This document shows positions 9,433 to 21,543 of a stretch of 35,838 nucleotides of DNA, piece by piece. How positions within the stretch are numbered: the first letter of the stretch is position 1; each line of letters begins with the position of its first letter. The DNA is taken from positions 7,927 to 43,764 of the forward strand of contig JAAAIG010000258.1 of the NCBI GenBank assembly GCA_015852425.1, in the 5' to 3' direction. The stretch comes from Gryganskiella cystojenkinii (lineage: Eukaryota > Mortierellomycota > Mortierellomycetes > Mortierellales > Mortierellaceae). The notes under the pieces were generated by a model, which ran no database searches, was not told where the DNA came from, and saw only the letters and a program-made list of their open reading frames with translations. Position numbers and translations under genes: made by a program.

Positions 9433-10726
9433 TTGGTGTTGTGTTTTGTTTTCCTTATAGGTTCGAGACGAAGTGAAGGCGACACAAGGTAGCTGTATCG
9501 AAATGGGTTTTTTTGTTCACCAAGGAATGTGATGAATGTTGTTGTTGTCCTGATGAGCGGAGCTTTTTTCTGTGCGCTGTCGCCGAGGGTTTCTCTCTTT
9601 TTTTGAACCTGGTCACAAAAGAAATACGAGTACGACGTTCAAAAAGAGTGTGGACGAGTTTGAGAGAAGGGGAAAGAATGGGGTTGTCGAACACTCGAGA
9701 GGGAAGAGAAGAAAGAGAGTGTGGAGAGAGAAAAACAGTACGAACAAAAAATAGAAGAAAAAGAGAGAAAGACACAACGTCGTTTCGGGCCTTTTTTCTT
9801 TTATTCCTCCCTCTCTTTTTTCGAATTGTGAGAATCGAAGGTGCGGAAAGATGGTCCCTCTCCTTCTCAAATCGACAAATCGCCATTCGTTAAAAGTTTA
9901 TGCGGGTTTAGTACTATAATTGGAGTTCTGGCTTGTTGACACTTTTTGCTTTTCGTGCCTTGTTTTGGATTTTGGTTGGGTGTGTTGGACCTGGAGGTGG
10001 TGCAACAACAACTGCAGGGGTGCAGTGTACCTTTTAGACCCAAGTTGCCAGGAGAAGATCGAGAAACCAGTAGGGGAAACAAGAAAAACATCCGGGGGTT
10101 GTGTGTGTGCCCGTGTGTGTTGTCCGCGGTGTGGTGTTGGGCCACCTCCTCTTTGCTTCTTTTCGTAGGGGTCGCTTATTGTTTCCTTTTTTTTTTTTAG
10201 TCGTGCCATTTTGTCTCCATTAAGTGACCAAACAGGTCCAGATCCTCCCAGCTGGACGTTCTATTTTATTATTTTTTTGCTGTTGTTGTCTGTTTTTTCT
10301 CTCGGCAGTCCGTTGTCACCACAATTCTTTCTACCTTTCTTTACCGTTTTGTTGTTTTCTTGTCCTTCTTTTTTAGTGCGTTTCCTGCACGCCGTGAGAG
10401 CCAAAGGACACTAGCGAAAAAACAGATGTAAGTCCATCCTTGCTCTCCTCAAATTGGAGGCGTAAAATGGCCACCTTTTTCCCTCAGCCCAGGGCAATTG
10501 GACTTTTGTTCTTGTGCAACCCAATAACACTCCTGCTCTGAACATCCGTCGGCAGAAGTAATAAATTCCGAGGAGGAACGAAGGAACCGACCTGGGACAT
10601 TTTTTTTATAAATTATAGAGACAGCGAAGATTTGTCATTCTGTCCAACGGACCTGCGAATATCCCCTTCTTCATTGTGCTATTGTGCTAACTTGTCTTTT
10701 CCTGCAGGTTCTATGGAAGACCGGGG
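9433..10726. other. intergenic region, no gene seen
   Basis: This is the 5' side of the bestrophin-like gene and the 3' side of the DUF3712-like gene. The first 450 bases are purine-rich on the + strand (pyrimidine-rich in the sense of the bestrophin promoter). The rest is T-rich and G/T-rich. Short ORFs here are compositional. Confidence 0.5.
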
Positions 10727-13700
10727 TTATGACAATACCGGAGGTGAAATTGGTGGCGAAAGAGGTAACCTGTCTTTAGCCAACATCGGTGCCTTGGAGA
10801 ATTCAGATGATGAAGCACGAGCTGGACCTGGAGCTGGGACTGGTTGAGATGGAGGAGCGAGCTGCGGTGCTACCAGAGCTGGAGCTGGAGCTGCACTAGG
10901 GACCGGAACAGGTGCAAGTGGTGGTGCTACAACCGGTGAGGCTACAGGTTTTAAAGCTGACGACACTGGAGACGCAGCAAGAGCTTGAGTCGGAACAGAG
11001 GCAGAAAGAGGAGGAGGGGCTACAGCCATTGCTGGAGGTGGCGGTGGCAGAAGCTGTGAAGCTATATTTACCTTGACCTGCATATTAATCGTCTGTCGAT
11101 ATCTGACGAAGGCTGCATATCCGTTTGATCCACCTATACGAATCTGAACCTCGTTTTCGAGCTCAAACAGGACCAAAGATCCAGACTCTAAAGAACTGCC
11201 TGGGTTCGAGCTCACAAACTGACTCGACATGAACAAGCCGTCAAGTCCAGGAGGGTGCAGAATCGTCAATGCGGCACTGGGGCCGACACTATTGGCGGGG
11301 ACAGTAGTCGACGCAGTTGTACCAGAGATGGTTCCAAAGAGACTGCCGCGCCAGAGAATTTGACTAGTCAAACTGGTGACCATGAGTTCGGCGCTGAAAG
11401 GGTTATGCAGCTGCAATGTCACGGTCGTCACGACATTAGAATTAGAAGGAACAGCGACATCCAGGCCCGCAGTACTGTTGGCGATCGTGGATGTGACTTG
11501 CCCTGCAGTGATCAAGGTCGAGGGAGTCAACCCAGAGATGGAACCACTGAGCATGACCTGGGACAAGGTTTTTTGCAGCTCAGGGATGACGTGACTGGAG
11601 GAGGATGACGAGAGAGACGGTGCGAGAGTGGATCCGGGACCGACGATACGGACAGAGATCGATGGCGAAGGTAATGATGACAGGGATCCAGGCGTTCCTA
11701 AGGAGGACCCTGCCAAGGACTGACTCACGAACAAGTCTCGGGCTAGAGGGTCTGTCGGATGGAACAAGAACTGACTTGGGATCAGGTTCAACCCTGGTAT
11801 GAGGTTCATATTCGTGACTGGTGAAAGTTCTCCCAAGAACTGGTTTGTGGTTCTGTCCAGGACGATCATTTGGAGACCACTGTTGCCGCCATCGATACCG
11901 ATGCTGAGCGAGGATGGGTTCATAAAGGAGACCGTGGTCGTAATGATCAAAGCGTCCTGGGTCCCACCCGTGATCACCGTATTGGACAAGACTACCGAAT
12001 CGGATCCCTGGGCACCTCCAGCGTTGAGGTTAAAGCCTTTGATCGCTAGCTCAGAGTTGAACGGGAGGTCTGAGAGCGTCAAGAGGCCCATGGCCGTGTT
12101 CATAGTCGCATTTGATTGACCCGTGATCGAGAACGGAACTTCGACTTTCTGTGCCAAATCGGCCAAGAAACTCATAAGCTCTTGCTGCTGTGCCTCGTTA
12201 GTCACGGCAAGTTTTGAGGGCGCAAGATTGAACGCAAAGGATCCCAAAGACGATGATACACTATTAGTGGTCGAGTTGATTTTTTCAAGGGTCCCTAAGA
12301 GTCTTCCTTTGACCGCCAAAGCCATCGTGTTTTGGAGACTTTGCATCTGGATAGAGATGTTGAAGGGGATCTTAAAAGTCCCGGACAAAGTCTTGGATTC
12401 GATGGTTGGATTAAAGGGTGAGGACGTGTGGATAATGATACCAAGATCGGCGATTTGAACGTCATGCAGGACGTTCAGGGGACTTCCACCAGCTCCAACC
12501 CCAACTGCAACGGGCATCGGTGGTTGCAGGGGGATGCTGAATGTCAGGTTCTTCATGAGATCGCCGTTGAGCCAGGAACCGGATGCGTCATCACCACGCT
12601 TTCGAATATTGATGCTACCACCAATGCCACCGACCTTCACCGTGATCATAGATATCTTGCCTCCAAGGTAATTAGACATGAGCGAAGAAAGATTGTCGAG
12701 ATCTGTCAGATTGCTTTGTCTGTAAAGAGTTCCTTCCAGAGTCAAGAGAGAGGAAGACCATGACGATGATGATGATCCATGACTTCCCGGAAACGCCGTG
12801 TTGTTGCCTGTAGTCGTAACTTGACCAAGACGAGTCCCTTGATAGAAGAGATCCAAGGCGAGACGGGAACCGAGGGTCTTGAAACCGATTGGCGAGGGGT
12901 TGTTCATTGACAAGACCAATTGGACGTGTGCACCCCCTCCTCCTCCACCACCACCACCACCACCAAGTGTACTGTTGCTGCTGTTGGGTGGTGAATCGCC
13001 CGGAAGATCAAAACTCTCGACCTTAGTCTTTGGAAACATGTTCATCCCGGGTATTGTCAGATCCTTTTTAATTTCGACTCTAGGGACACTGATCATGCCA
13101 AGGATCTTGACCGAGGCTATCGTAGACAAGGACCAGACAAAGGATTCGGTCGTCATCTACAATCATGTGCACATTCATAATGCAAATAGACGCGTTGCGT
13201 GAGTGTTACTTCACTCGTTTCCCAAAACACATAATAGCTTCATAGTATGATATAGTACAACAGCGGATATGAGCGGGCTACCATTTCTTTTGCAAACGCC
13301 GAAATCGCGTCGTTATCCAAGACTTCAAACTCGGTCTCCTCTGTAATTGTCGCTTGTCCTCCCATAACATTCAAACTCTCTATCAAGACCAGTCGTCCTA
13401 GCGTCCGACTTTGCTGCCCTTGTTGGGTGGGGTACTGCCATCGAACTAGCACCGGTTCCAAAAACTCGACCGTTGCCGGTAGGAAACCAGCCTTTTCAAT
13501 TTGACCATCCAACTGAATCTTCATCATCATCATCCCCGTCCCCGTCCCTGCCACTCCTACCGTCAGCTGTTGTTGTTGTCGGAGTGATTTTTCGCCAATC
13601 ATGATCTGATTCCAAGTGATCTTTGAGGACAAGATCATGGATTGTACCATCCAGGGCAAGAACAAGGAGTAACAGACTGGAATCAAGACTATGAGAACGA

Positions 13701-14088
13701 CCAAGATCAAGGAACAGCAACAGCAGCACCAGCATTTGTCCTTAGGACGAGGACTTAAACCCCGGACAACATAGACCGGTTGCAGGTGTTTTGATGATTG
13801 TGAGGAGGATGGATCGTCGTCTACGGAATTGTCGCTTCCGCTACCATTGATAGTCGTGCTCGTCGCGGTGGCTAACGATCGATTGTGGAAGGGTCGATTC
13901 AAGCGATCGTGAGACCGTGGCTGTTCGTTATGGTGCGCTTTTTCATCGTCGGAGGAAGGGACAAGGGTCAAGACGGCTGAATGGGGGTCAAAGGACGAGG
14001 ACGCTCTTGACTGCACGAGTCGGTCTGAAGAAGACGAATTACTGTTCATGTTGTCGTTGGTATGGGCGTCCTTAGTTTTGTCAGTCAT
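10727..14088 (-). CDS. large single-pass membrane protein with LEA-2/DUF3712-like repeats (possibly Tag1-like)
   Basis: Exons 13282-14088 and 10727-13156 join in phase 0 across a 125-base intron to give 1078 residues. Residues 1-115 are Ser/Asn-rich and probably cytosolic. A cysteine cluster (CWCCCCC, 119-125) runs into one hydrophobic helix (about 124-146, LILVVLIVLIPVCYSLFL). The rest would lie in the lumen or outside: repeated beta-rich segments with the pattern NPSPIGFKTLGSRLALDLFY...TRLGQVT, MNPSSLSIGIDG and HNPFSAELMVTSLTSQILWRG, with many N-x-S/T sites. A poly-Gly run sits near residue 335, and the C-terminal 110 residues are Pro/Ala-rich. This architecture fits fungal DUF3712 proteins, which as I recall include yeast Tag1 (Ylr173w), a vacuolar membrane protein that helps end autophagy. 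The family call is fair; the function is inference. Confidence 0.8.
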
Positions 14089-17000
14089 TTTTGAAATGTC
14101 TTCCTCTCGTTCTCTCTCCTCGGGTTATTTGTTTTTGTGGACGGGGGGAGAGAGGGGGAGGTGGATAGCGAGGAGAGGGAAAATATAAAAAAGATGATGG
14201 ATGGACTACTATACTTTGGTTCTAGCAAAACTTTCCGTCGTCAAGATAACGTTTTTATGAAGAGAGAATAAAGGTGAGAGACAGATTGAGAACGAGCGTT
14301 GATGTGTCTTGTTATTTTTTTGATATATAAGATATTTTAGTGGTTCAGCCGCCTTTCCGGCTCCCCGGTTGAACAATCAGAAAGAGAGACTATGTACAGT
14401 ATTTCAGGGCCAGGGCAAGGAAGTGGTGTGATGAAGGGGTGGAGAAAAGGGAGATATGATCTCCAAGACGGTAACCACAGAACCAGGCTTATCGGTTCTT
14501 TTCCCCCTTTTGCATGCATCTACGGGAAACAGCAATCTGAGCGGGCAAGAAACCAAAAAAAATCCCGATGCAGGAAGATGATCTCCTTGTCCATTCTCTC
14601 GTCCACGCCACGCGTTGATTAGACCTCCTTTGAATTTTTAAGGAGATGGTTTGCGTCCTGAATAGGTCTTAGAGCACCATCGGGCTTCCCCTGGTTCTTG
14701 CGCGCTTGGTTCCATGGTGTTTATGGCCAGTAATCTATCCCATCTTGATGGAGCTTCGGGCTGTTGAAACATCAATGGAAGGCATAAGTTTCGGCACTGT
14801 GGTGAAAGTCAAGCAAAAGAAAACGAACAACCAAAAAAGAATCTGTGGCTGGACATCGTGATTAAGGCGATCGTTGATCGATACGACAGTCCTCGTCAAT
14901 ATTAACTTGTTAAATTGACACAGAAATATATCCATCATTAGATGCTATGTAATGAAGTTAATGAACCAGATCGCGGAGGGACTATTGTTCAAAATTCCGA
15001 TGATAGGTTCTTAACTCTATAGGTTTGTTCGTAGACTGACGCCTGTTTATTTTCTTCCTCAGCAACGAATAAGGTGGGAATGGGAAAAAAAAGAGTGGAG
15101 GGTTTGGACCAAAGCTGAAAGGTTCAACCTTGTTTTTCACTCAATTCTTCTCTCGCTCAAATCGTTCTCTTTCTTCCATTTCCATTAGCTTTAGCTTTCC
15201 CTTGTTAAAGGTCCAGTCTCCGCTCCGGAGGCATGTCGCTCGGTGCTCAAATCTCAGAGAGTTGAGCTGCAGCGGGAACTGGTGCGGGGAAGGGATGCAG
15301 GGACATGTGGGTGAACAGGGGCTTACAGTACAGTCTATTGGACGCTCCTCCTTTGATTCCTGCTTTGTATTTCTCTTCCTTTCAATGACGTGCACAAGGA
15401 GAAATCCTTGGGCATTCTTTGCGAGCCAGTTTATTTTCACAGGACTATAGAGAGGAAACGGATGAAGGACCATTCTTCGCTCCTTTTCATCCAAGGACTG
15501 AAGTAAAGAAGAAGAAAGAATCTTGCAAACGCAACAATAATAATGATGTTATAATAGGAACCATATTTTTTATAGCAGAAAACTATGACTTTTCGTAGAC
15601 TTGACGGTTCGCCAGCGTCATTTTTTTTCTTTAATGCAAAGAGAGTTGAGAACCCAAACTTTGAGGGATTCTCCGCTTGCCCCCCTTTAGGGTTTTCCGT
15701 TCGAGTGCGCCCACCATCAGCATCGGGGATCTAAAAAAAAGATTGAAAGAGAGAAAAAGCCGGGAACCTATTTTCACATGGAGAAAGAAGAATGGCTGAA
15801 CATATCCCTCTCTTGTCGATGTTATTCATCAAATCAGACCACTCTAAGCGCAACTATCAACTGGAAGAGATGGAAAACGGGGATGCCTTCCAAAACAGGG
15901 CGCCAAGTGAGCCAAATTTTTTAAGAGCATTTTTGCACAGAACAACCTTGGCGAGCTCGCGTGCCTCTTTCTGGGATCTGTCTATTCTTTAAGGTAACAC
16001 AACAAGCGCTCAAGCACCCACATGCACACGACCATTCAGGATGCCTTTTTGTGTTTGTGCAACCGTTGGCTCGGACACGGTTCAATTCTGTCCGATGAGT
16101 TTTTGATCAGAAAAGGGAGAGTTTGCCTCCGCCCACCCCGAGGACAAATGAGAGTATTGAGGGCGAGAAAGAGAGGTTGTTGGAAACAAGCAAAAGAGAT
16201 GATCTCCTTACTCCTGTTGGTGACACCATGGATGGATTTGCAAACGTTCAAAACAAAATGTAACTTCCAGATCGTTTTTTGTGACTAGAAAAAAGGATAC
16301 AAAAACAGTGACAGTAAACATGGTAAAAAAGTCCCTTTGGCCGTGGGCGTTGAATCTGTATTTCCTTCCACGGTTATTCTTTTGTTTTGTTTGTGAACAC
16401 AGCGCGTCCGAACTAACCAAGGCAAAGGAGCAATGGCCACTCGTGTAGCCTTGGTGGTCCTTGACTGGTGTTGTTTTGATGCAAGGTCAAGTTCACCCCA
16501 TCTTACTGTATAAAAAGGCGCTGAAGGTTGAAGGCAAGTCAGATTCGCAAAAAAACAGTCGCGGGGCTTTTCGTTGTCTGATAGTGCGAATAGTGCGAAT
16601 GCTGAAAAAAAGTCACTTTTTTATTGAAGGGGAGATCGATGGGAAGTGGCGCCGCACATCCATACGTAAAACCCAGATTGGGACTACATAGTTCCAAGAC
16701 ATGAGAGAAGCAACCCTCGAGAAAAGGGGGATAACGTGGGCAGCTGGACCATTGCTGGTTGGCTGGCTGGGCTTCTTTTTTTGCCCGCTCTCCCCTCATG
16801 CGGGTTCTCATTCGAGGTTCTGGATGTACACCACTGTGCCTTAGATCGGGAATGGTGGGCTGGAACCCGATTAGAAATAGCTTTTTTGCGATACTATGGC
16901 TCAAGTATATTTGTTAAAAGGTTACATGTGTTGTGTATTAGCAAATGTAGTTATTTGCGAGAAAACGGGGACAATACGAGCACGAGGATACAAGGGACCA

Positions 17001-18337
17001 ACTGAAGAATAAAAAATAAAGAAAAGGACATCTGATGGTTGCGGGGTAAAAACGAACCGACTGCTGAGTGAGGATGGAGGCGGTTCTCTTTTTCACCTTG
17101 CACTGCTATGGTGTTTTGATGAAAAGTGCTCGACAAGCCAATTGATTGACACCTTGGGAGCACAAGATAACAAAGCCCGAAACGTCCTCAGCGCAGGAAG
17201 AGGAAGGAGGAAGGAACAACCTTCGACACATATTTTTTATTTCGCCTAAACGCCCAAACACGTTCCTTTGGTCCATCCACCTTGGTACCTGCTGGGTATG
17301 GAGTGCTTCGAAGCTGCATAATGATTGGGTGGAAGAAAACGAGAAAAATAAGAATGGGCAAGTGTGCATCGACTTATACCCCTCAAGAAGCCCAATGCGA
17401 CCATCCCCGACAGACCGAGCCCCGAGCTATCTTGTAAAACGATGATCCCACTTTAAGCGACGACGTAAAATCTGGAGAAAAAAGCAGCTGAGTTTTTTTT
17501 TTTTTTTTTAAATTTCCCACCTCTTGCGCTCAAAAAAATTTTGAACTCCTTTCGCCCTTTGCATTGATTCGTCAAAATAAAAACCAATAAATTGAGGGAA
17601 AAAATCAGTAAGAGCGCCAGTCTGGTGGCCCTGTTCTAACACAGCCCCTGTGTTGGACACCCATGTAAGGAAGTCATTGGCATGAGAAGATTACGATGGA
17701 AGTTTTGGATCCCTTCAAGCCCCCTCATTGGGACGACAAAAAATGCAATTGAGTCCCAGCTTTTTTTTTTCTGTTTTTTTTCTCAGCTACACAAACGAGC
17801 ACGAGGGAAAGGAGGGAAAGGAGGGACTTTGCCCAAAAATGAATCGAAAATAAGTGTTGTGAAGCTACAATAGCACCAAAGCCAAAAAGAGAGAGGGGTC
17901 TAACGTCGTAACACCCATGTCAATCCCCCTGTCCTCTTGGTCGGTACGAATTGACTTCACAAGGTTAGGGTTGTTGGACCGTCTGACTTCTCCAAATAGA
18001 TACTCAATCGTAAGTGACATCAATTCAATCAGACACCCGACCCTCTTTCAAAAAGCGCGCTAGACCGAACGTACTCTTATTGATTTTTTTTTTCTCTTTT
18101 GTTCTCACCCACATACACTTGTTTTCATCCTTTTGGGAACCTTTCGCCCCCCGACTGCCCTGACCTGACCGAAACAACATAAATACTTGGCACCTCCCCC
18201 ACTTTTGATCCTGTTTCTTTGTCCCTTGTCTTCCCATCGACCCTTTCATCTCCTTTTCTTTCCTTTCCTCTTCTTTCCTCCCCTCTCCTCTCCCTCCATC
18301 CTCCTTCTCCTTCCGTAACTCGTTCATAGTCATTATT
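14089..18337. other. 4.2 kb region without a defensible gene
   Basis: This is the longest gene-free stretch in the window. Open frames are short (at most about 120 codons, for example 15141-15494 and 16539-16904 on the minus strand). They lack recognisable motifs and do not chain through plausible splice sites. There is a long T run at 17493-17510. I looked for tRNA T-loops in the GGTTCRA context and found none with matching arms. Confidence 0.5.
18240..18316 (+). promoter_or_regulatory. pyrimidine-rich promoter tract before the MFS permease
   Basis: An almost pure C/T stretch (ctcctctccctccatcctcc and neighbours) ends about 20 bases before the ATG at 18338. Such CT blocks commonly sit at transcription starts of highly expressed fungal genes. 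The strong codon bias of the downstream gene agrees with this reading. Confidence 0.45.
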
Positions 18338-20092
18338 ATGGACAAGCAAGAATACAAAGAGCCTACTCAGGCCGTGGTTCTCCCTGATCAGGCCATCTCT
18401 TCCCCTCAGGAGGCCAAGAAAACCAAATCCAGAGTCGCCGCTGTCTTCACCGTCATCTTCTCTGGTATGCACCCATTGCCAACTTTTGTCCACTGCGCAC
18501 CCATCCACTATCCTACACGCTTTTCCTGTCATATGCAGATTGCCACACCTCCTTTTTTGCACCAAAGCTGATCGTTGCGGATCTTTCATTTTATGGTTTT
18601 TTGAGGCACAGCTCTCGTCTTTTATTTTACCTTTTCCCCTTCCAACTCTGTCTCGCTGTACGTTCTATTCCGCCTTCACACGACTGCAGTCCTAACGTTC
18701 TTAATTACATTCTCTTTCTCTCTTTAAGGATTCGCCCTGTTGTCTGATGGTTACCAAGTCGGTGTCCTCTCCTTGGTCAACGTCTGCTTCACCAACCTTT
18801 ATGGTGACCAGTTCACTGACGTTATTGCAACCCGTATCAGCAACTCCCTCTTCGTTGGATGCATTGTCGGCCAGATCTCGTTCGGTTTCATCTGTGATCG
18901 TGTCGGTCGCAAGGTCGGATTGATGTTGACAACTTTCCTGGTCATCATTGGTGCCGCTCTCTGTGCTGGTGCCTATGGAAAGAATGGTTCGATCGAGGGC
19001 ATGTTCTGGGCTTTGACCATCTACCGTGGTATTCTCGGTGTTGGTGTCGGAGGCGAGTACCCTTGTTCTTCCGCCTCTGCTTCCGAGGCTGCTGATGAGG
19101 TCATGCCCGGACGTCGTGGTATGCTTTTTGTCCTCGTCACCAACTTTGTCATCGACTCTGGTTTCGTTCTCTCAGCCCTTTTCCCTTTGATCTTGGGTGC
19201 TGCCGGTTGCTCTTATGAGGTCATCTGGAGAACTTCCTTCGCCTTCGGTGTCTTGCCTCCTCTCTCAGTCCTTTACTTCCGCTTCAAGATGGACAACTCT
19301 GAGATCTACCAGAAGAACGCCATGAAGAAGAACGTCCCTTATTTGCTGATCATCAAGCGTTACTGGAAGTATCTCCTCGGTACCGGTGGTTCTTGGTTCT
19401 TTTACAACTTTATCTCGTACCCCTTCGGCATCTTTTCGGGAAGCATCTTGGCTCAGGCTCTCGGTGCCAACGCGACCTTTGTTCAGACTGCCGAGTGGAT
19501 GTTGCTCTTGAACTTTTTCTACCTCCCTGGCTCTATTTCCGGTGCCTTGGCCGCTGACAGGATCGGACGCAAAAAAACCATGACCTTGGGATTCTTTGCC
19601 CAGGGTGTTCTCGGAATCCTCATGGGTATCTTTTACAAGCGCTTGCTCGACATCTTCCCCTTGTTTGTCGTTCTCTACGGTATTTTCATGATGATGGGTG
19701 AGTTTGGTCCTGGTGATATGTTGGGTCTGGTCTCGGCCGAGATCTACCCTACCGCGATCCGTGGTACTGCCTATGGTTGGTCTGCTGCGATCGGAAAGTT
19801 GGGTGCCTTTGTCGGTACCACGGTCTTCAAGAATGCTATTGAGCACTTTGGTCATGGTGATAAAGTTCTTGGTCAGGGTCGTGTCTTTATCCTTGGATCC
19901 GGTTTGGCTCTCTTGGGCTCGATCTTTACCTGGTTCTTGATCCCTGATTACTCCAAGAAGGCTCTTGGAGAGGAGGATGAGGATTTCAAGCAGTACTTGG
20001 CTTCCCAGGGCTTCGATGTCTCGGCCTTGAACCCTACTCCTATCGAGGAGGCCAAGGGCGATGCCGAGAAGGCACCTGCCTACGTCGCTTAA
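18338..20092 (+). CDS. MFS permease, Git1 / phosphate:H+ symporter group
   Basis: Exon 18338-18464 joins exon 18729-20092 (phase 1, intron 18465-18728) to give 496 residues with about 12 hydrophobic segments. Both MFS loop motifs are present: CDRVGRK at about 98-104 and ADRIGRK at about 318-324. GVGVGGEYPCSSASASEAAD (about 146-165) and the DGYQVGVL opening (about 49-56) are typical of the Git1/Pho84-like branch. Yeast Git1 imports glycerophosphoinositol and glycerophosphocholine as phosphate and inositol sources; the substrate here is inferred from family resemblance only. Codon use is strongly biased to GGT, GTC, CTC and TCT, which suggests high expression and also creates a long antisense open frame. 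I see no clear Pho4 site (CACGTG) in the 800 bases upstream. Confidence 0.88.
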
Positions 20093-20570
20093 ATCCAAAA
20101 AAAAGACAAAAAAGCTTTGCACCTCTCATTCCATTTGTATTATACCGCATATTAAAACCATCGTAATAAAAAAAACACCATGCACAAGCACAAACAAATT
20201 CACCAGTCAGTGGATGCTTGATTTGAATCCGCAACATTATTTTCTTCGCCACCCAAAATTTAAAAAGCGAACCAATCATACTCCCTCCCTTTTTTCCCCC
20301 TCCTTTTTTATTGCTCCAACCGCCCACACCATTTTGATTTTCTCTCTCTTACAACAACAGGACCAACGTCCATGGCAAAGAGGAACGATTCTGCAATAAA
20401 CTGGAGAATGTTTTGATCAAACCCTGGAAATCACCACCGCTCCCCGTTGCTCCAGCAGAGTCCTCGCTCTAGCTTTCAGCATCCGAATCTCTGCCACCTG
20501 AGGACCTTGATCAAAAGCCGATGACGAGTTTCCACAGGATGAGAGTCAGATCGAGACAACAACAACAATA
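20093..20570. other. 3' flank of the permease and intergenic sequence
   Basis: An A-rich stretch with AATAAA at 20165-20170 (aataaaaaaaacacc) probably ends the permease transcript. The remainder up to 20570 shows no gene and presumably carries the promoter of the orphan gene that follows. Confidence 0.4.
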
Positions 20571-21543
20571 ATGACACTTCTGGTCGCCACGGCCATTAGT
20601 ACTGTCAATTATATCACTTCTGTTACAGCCCCTCATATCCGTCATGTCCCTCCCACCCTCGAAGTAAGGACGAGGCAATATAATTTCTCTCCTGTAGGTA
20701 ACGTTACCTGTTTGCTTTTTTCTTTTTTCAGCAAATACCGTTGTTTTGTTTTAGACATTGGTTGCTTTCGACACAGCAGAGAATGCATCATGTGTACAAT
20801 CCATTTCTCGTATGACCGTCAATATGTTCGAGGCTGAAATTTTTTTTTCGGTTGTGAACAACAAGATGGCCTCTTTATGCCAAGATGCCTATGGTATGTG
20901 AACCTGCAGCGTGATTGCGTGGGGGGGCTCTAACTTTTGTCGTCTAAATGAATCCTATTTAACAAGCTCGCGATTAACGTTGACGCGACATTTACCAACG
21001 TGGGTTAAAGCGCATCAGATGGCGATTCCACCTGTTGCTCCATTGAATCCTGTGGTCATGGATGCTCTCGTGGACAAGATCGAGGTTCATCCCTACAACA
21101 TTTACGACCACTAACGACAGTTACTTCCGGTGACTCTGTCATCCGACAATACTCTCCAAGAATTCGGCCGGTACATCATCCCACGGCATAAATCAGACTC
21201 AAACCCACGTAATAGACGAAAGAAGAGAGGTCCCAAACTTAAGATGGCAATGGGACCTATTAAGAAACGATCCACGGGCGTCACGATTGTCAAGCAGGAG
21301 CTGAATGAAGCGGGTATTGGATTGTTGGCATCATGTACCTCAACGTTTGCTGAGAACGAACGCTTTTCTGGAATTCAGGCGGGTAATATCAAGCTGATCG
21401 ATGGATCATTAGCCCGTCCTGAGTTTGACCACTTTACGGCGAGAGAACCCGTGGGCGAGTTCAGGAATGGACTCGAAATGTTAATGGCCATTGCAATGGC
21501 CGTTGAGAGAGGAAAGGTCTCGTTGGGAGGAGGAGGAAGGTAG
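20571..21543 (+). CDS. orphan multi-exon gene, unrecognised; 3' structure unresolved
   Basis: Exon 1 (20571-20663, opening MTLLVATAISTVNYITS) and exon 2 (20755-20893, TLVAFDTAENASCVQSISRM ... VNNKMASLCQDAY) join well in phase 0 with GTAAGG..TTTTAG ends. Exon 2 ends in phase 1 at a good donor (GTATGT). Two continuations keep the frame. (a) An acceptor at 21010 gives AHQMAIPPVAPLNPVVMDAL and stops at TAA 21112-21114, 111 residues. (b) An acceptor at 21160 gives EFGRYIIPRHKSDSN, then a basic patch RNRRKKRGPKLK (a possible nuclear localisation signal), and ends at 21543, 204 residues. Segments (a) and (b) share one frame separated only by that TAA. I recognise no domain. Confidence 0.5.

Noticed and set aside
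15115..15135. Possible tRNA T-loop (ggttcaacc)
   Set aside because: No acceptor stem, D-arm or anticodon arm can be fitted around it.
19265..20122. 285-codon open frame antisense to the MFS permease
   Set aside because: It mirrors a strongly codon-biased gene; the product is low-information and has no domain. The sense strand encodes a clear 12-helix permease.
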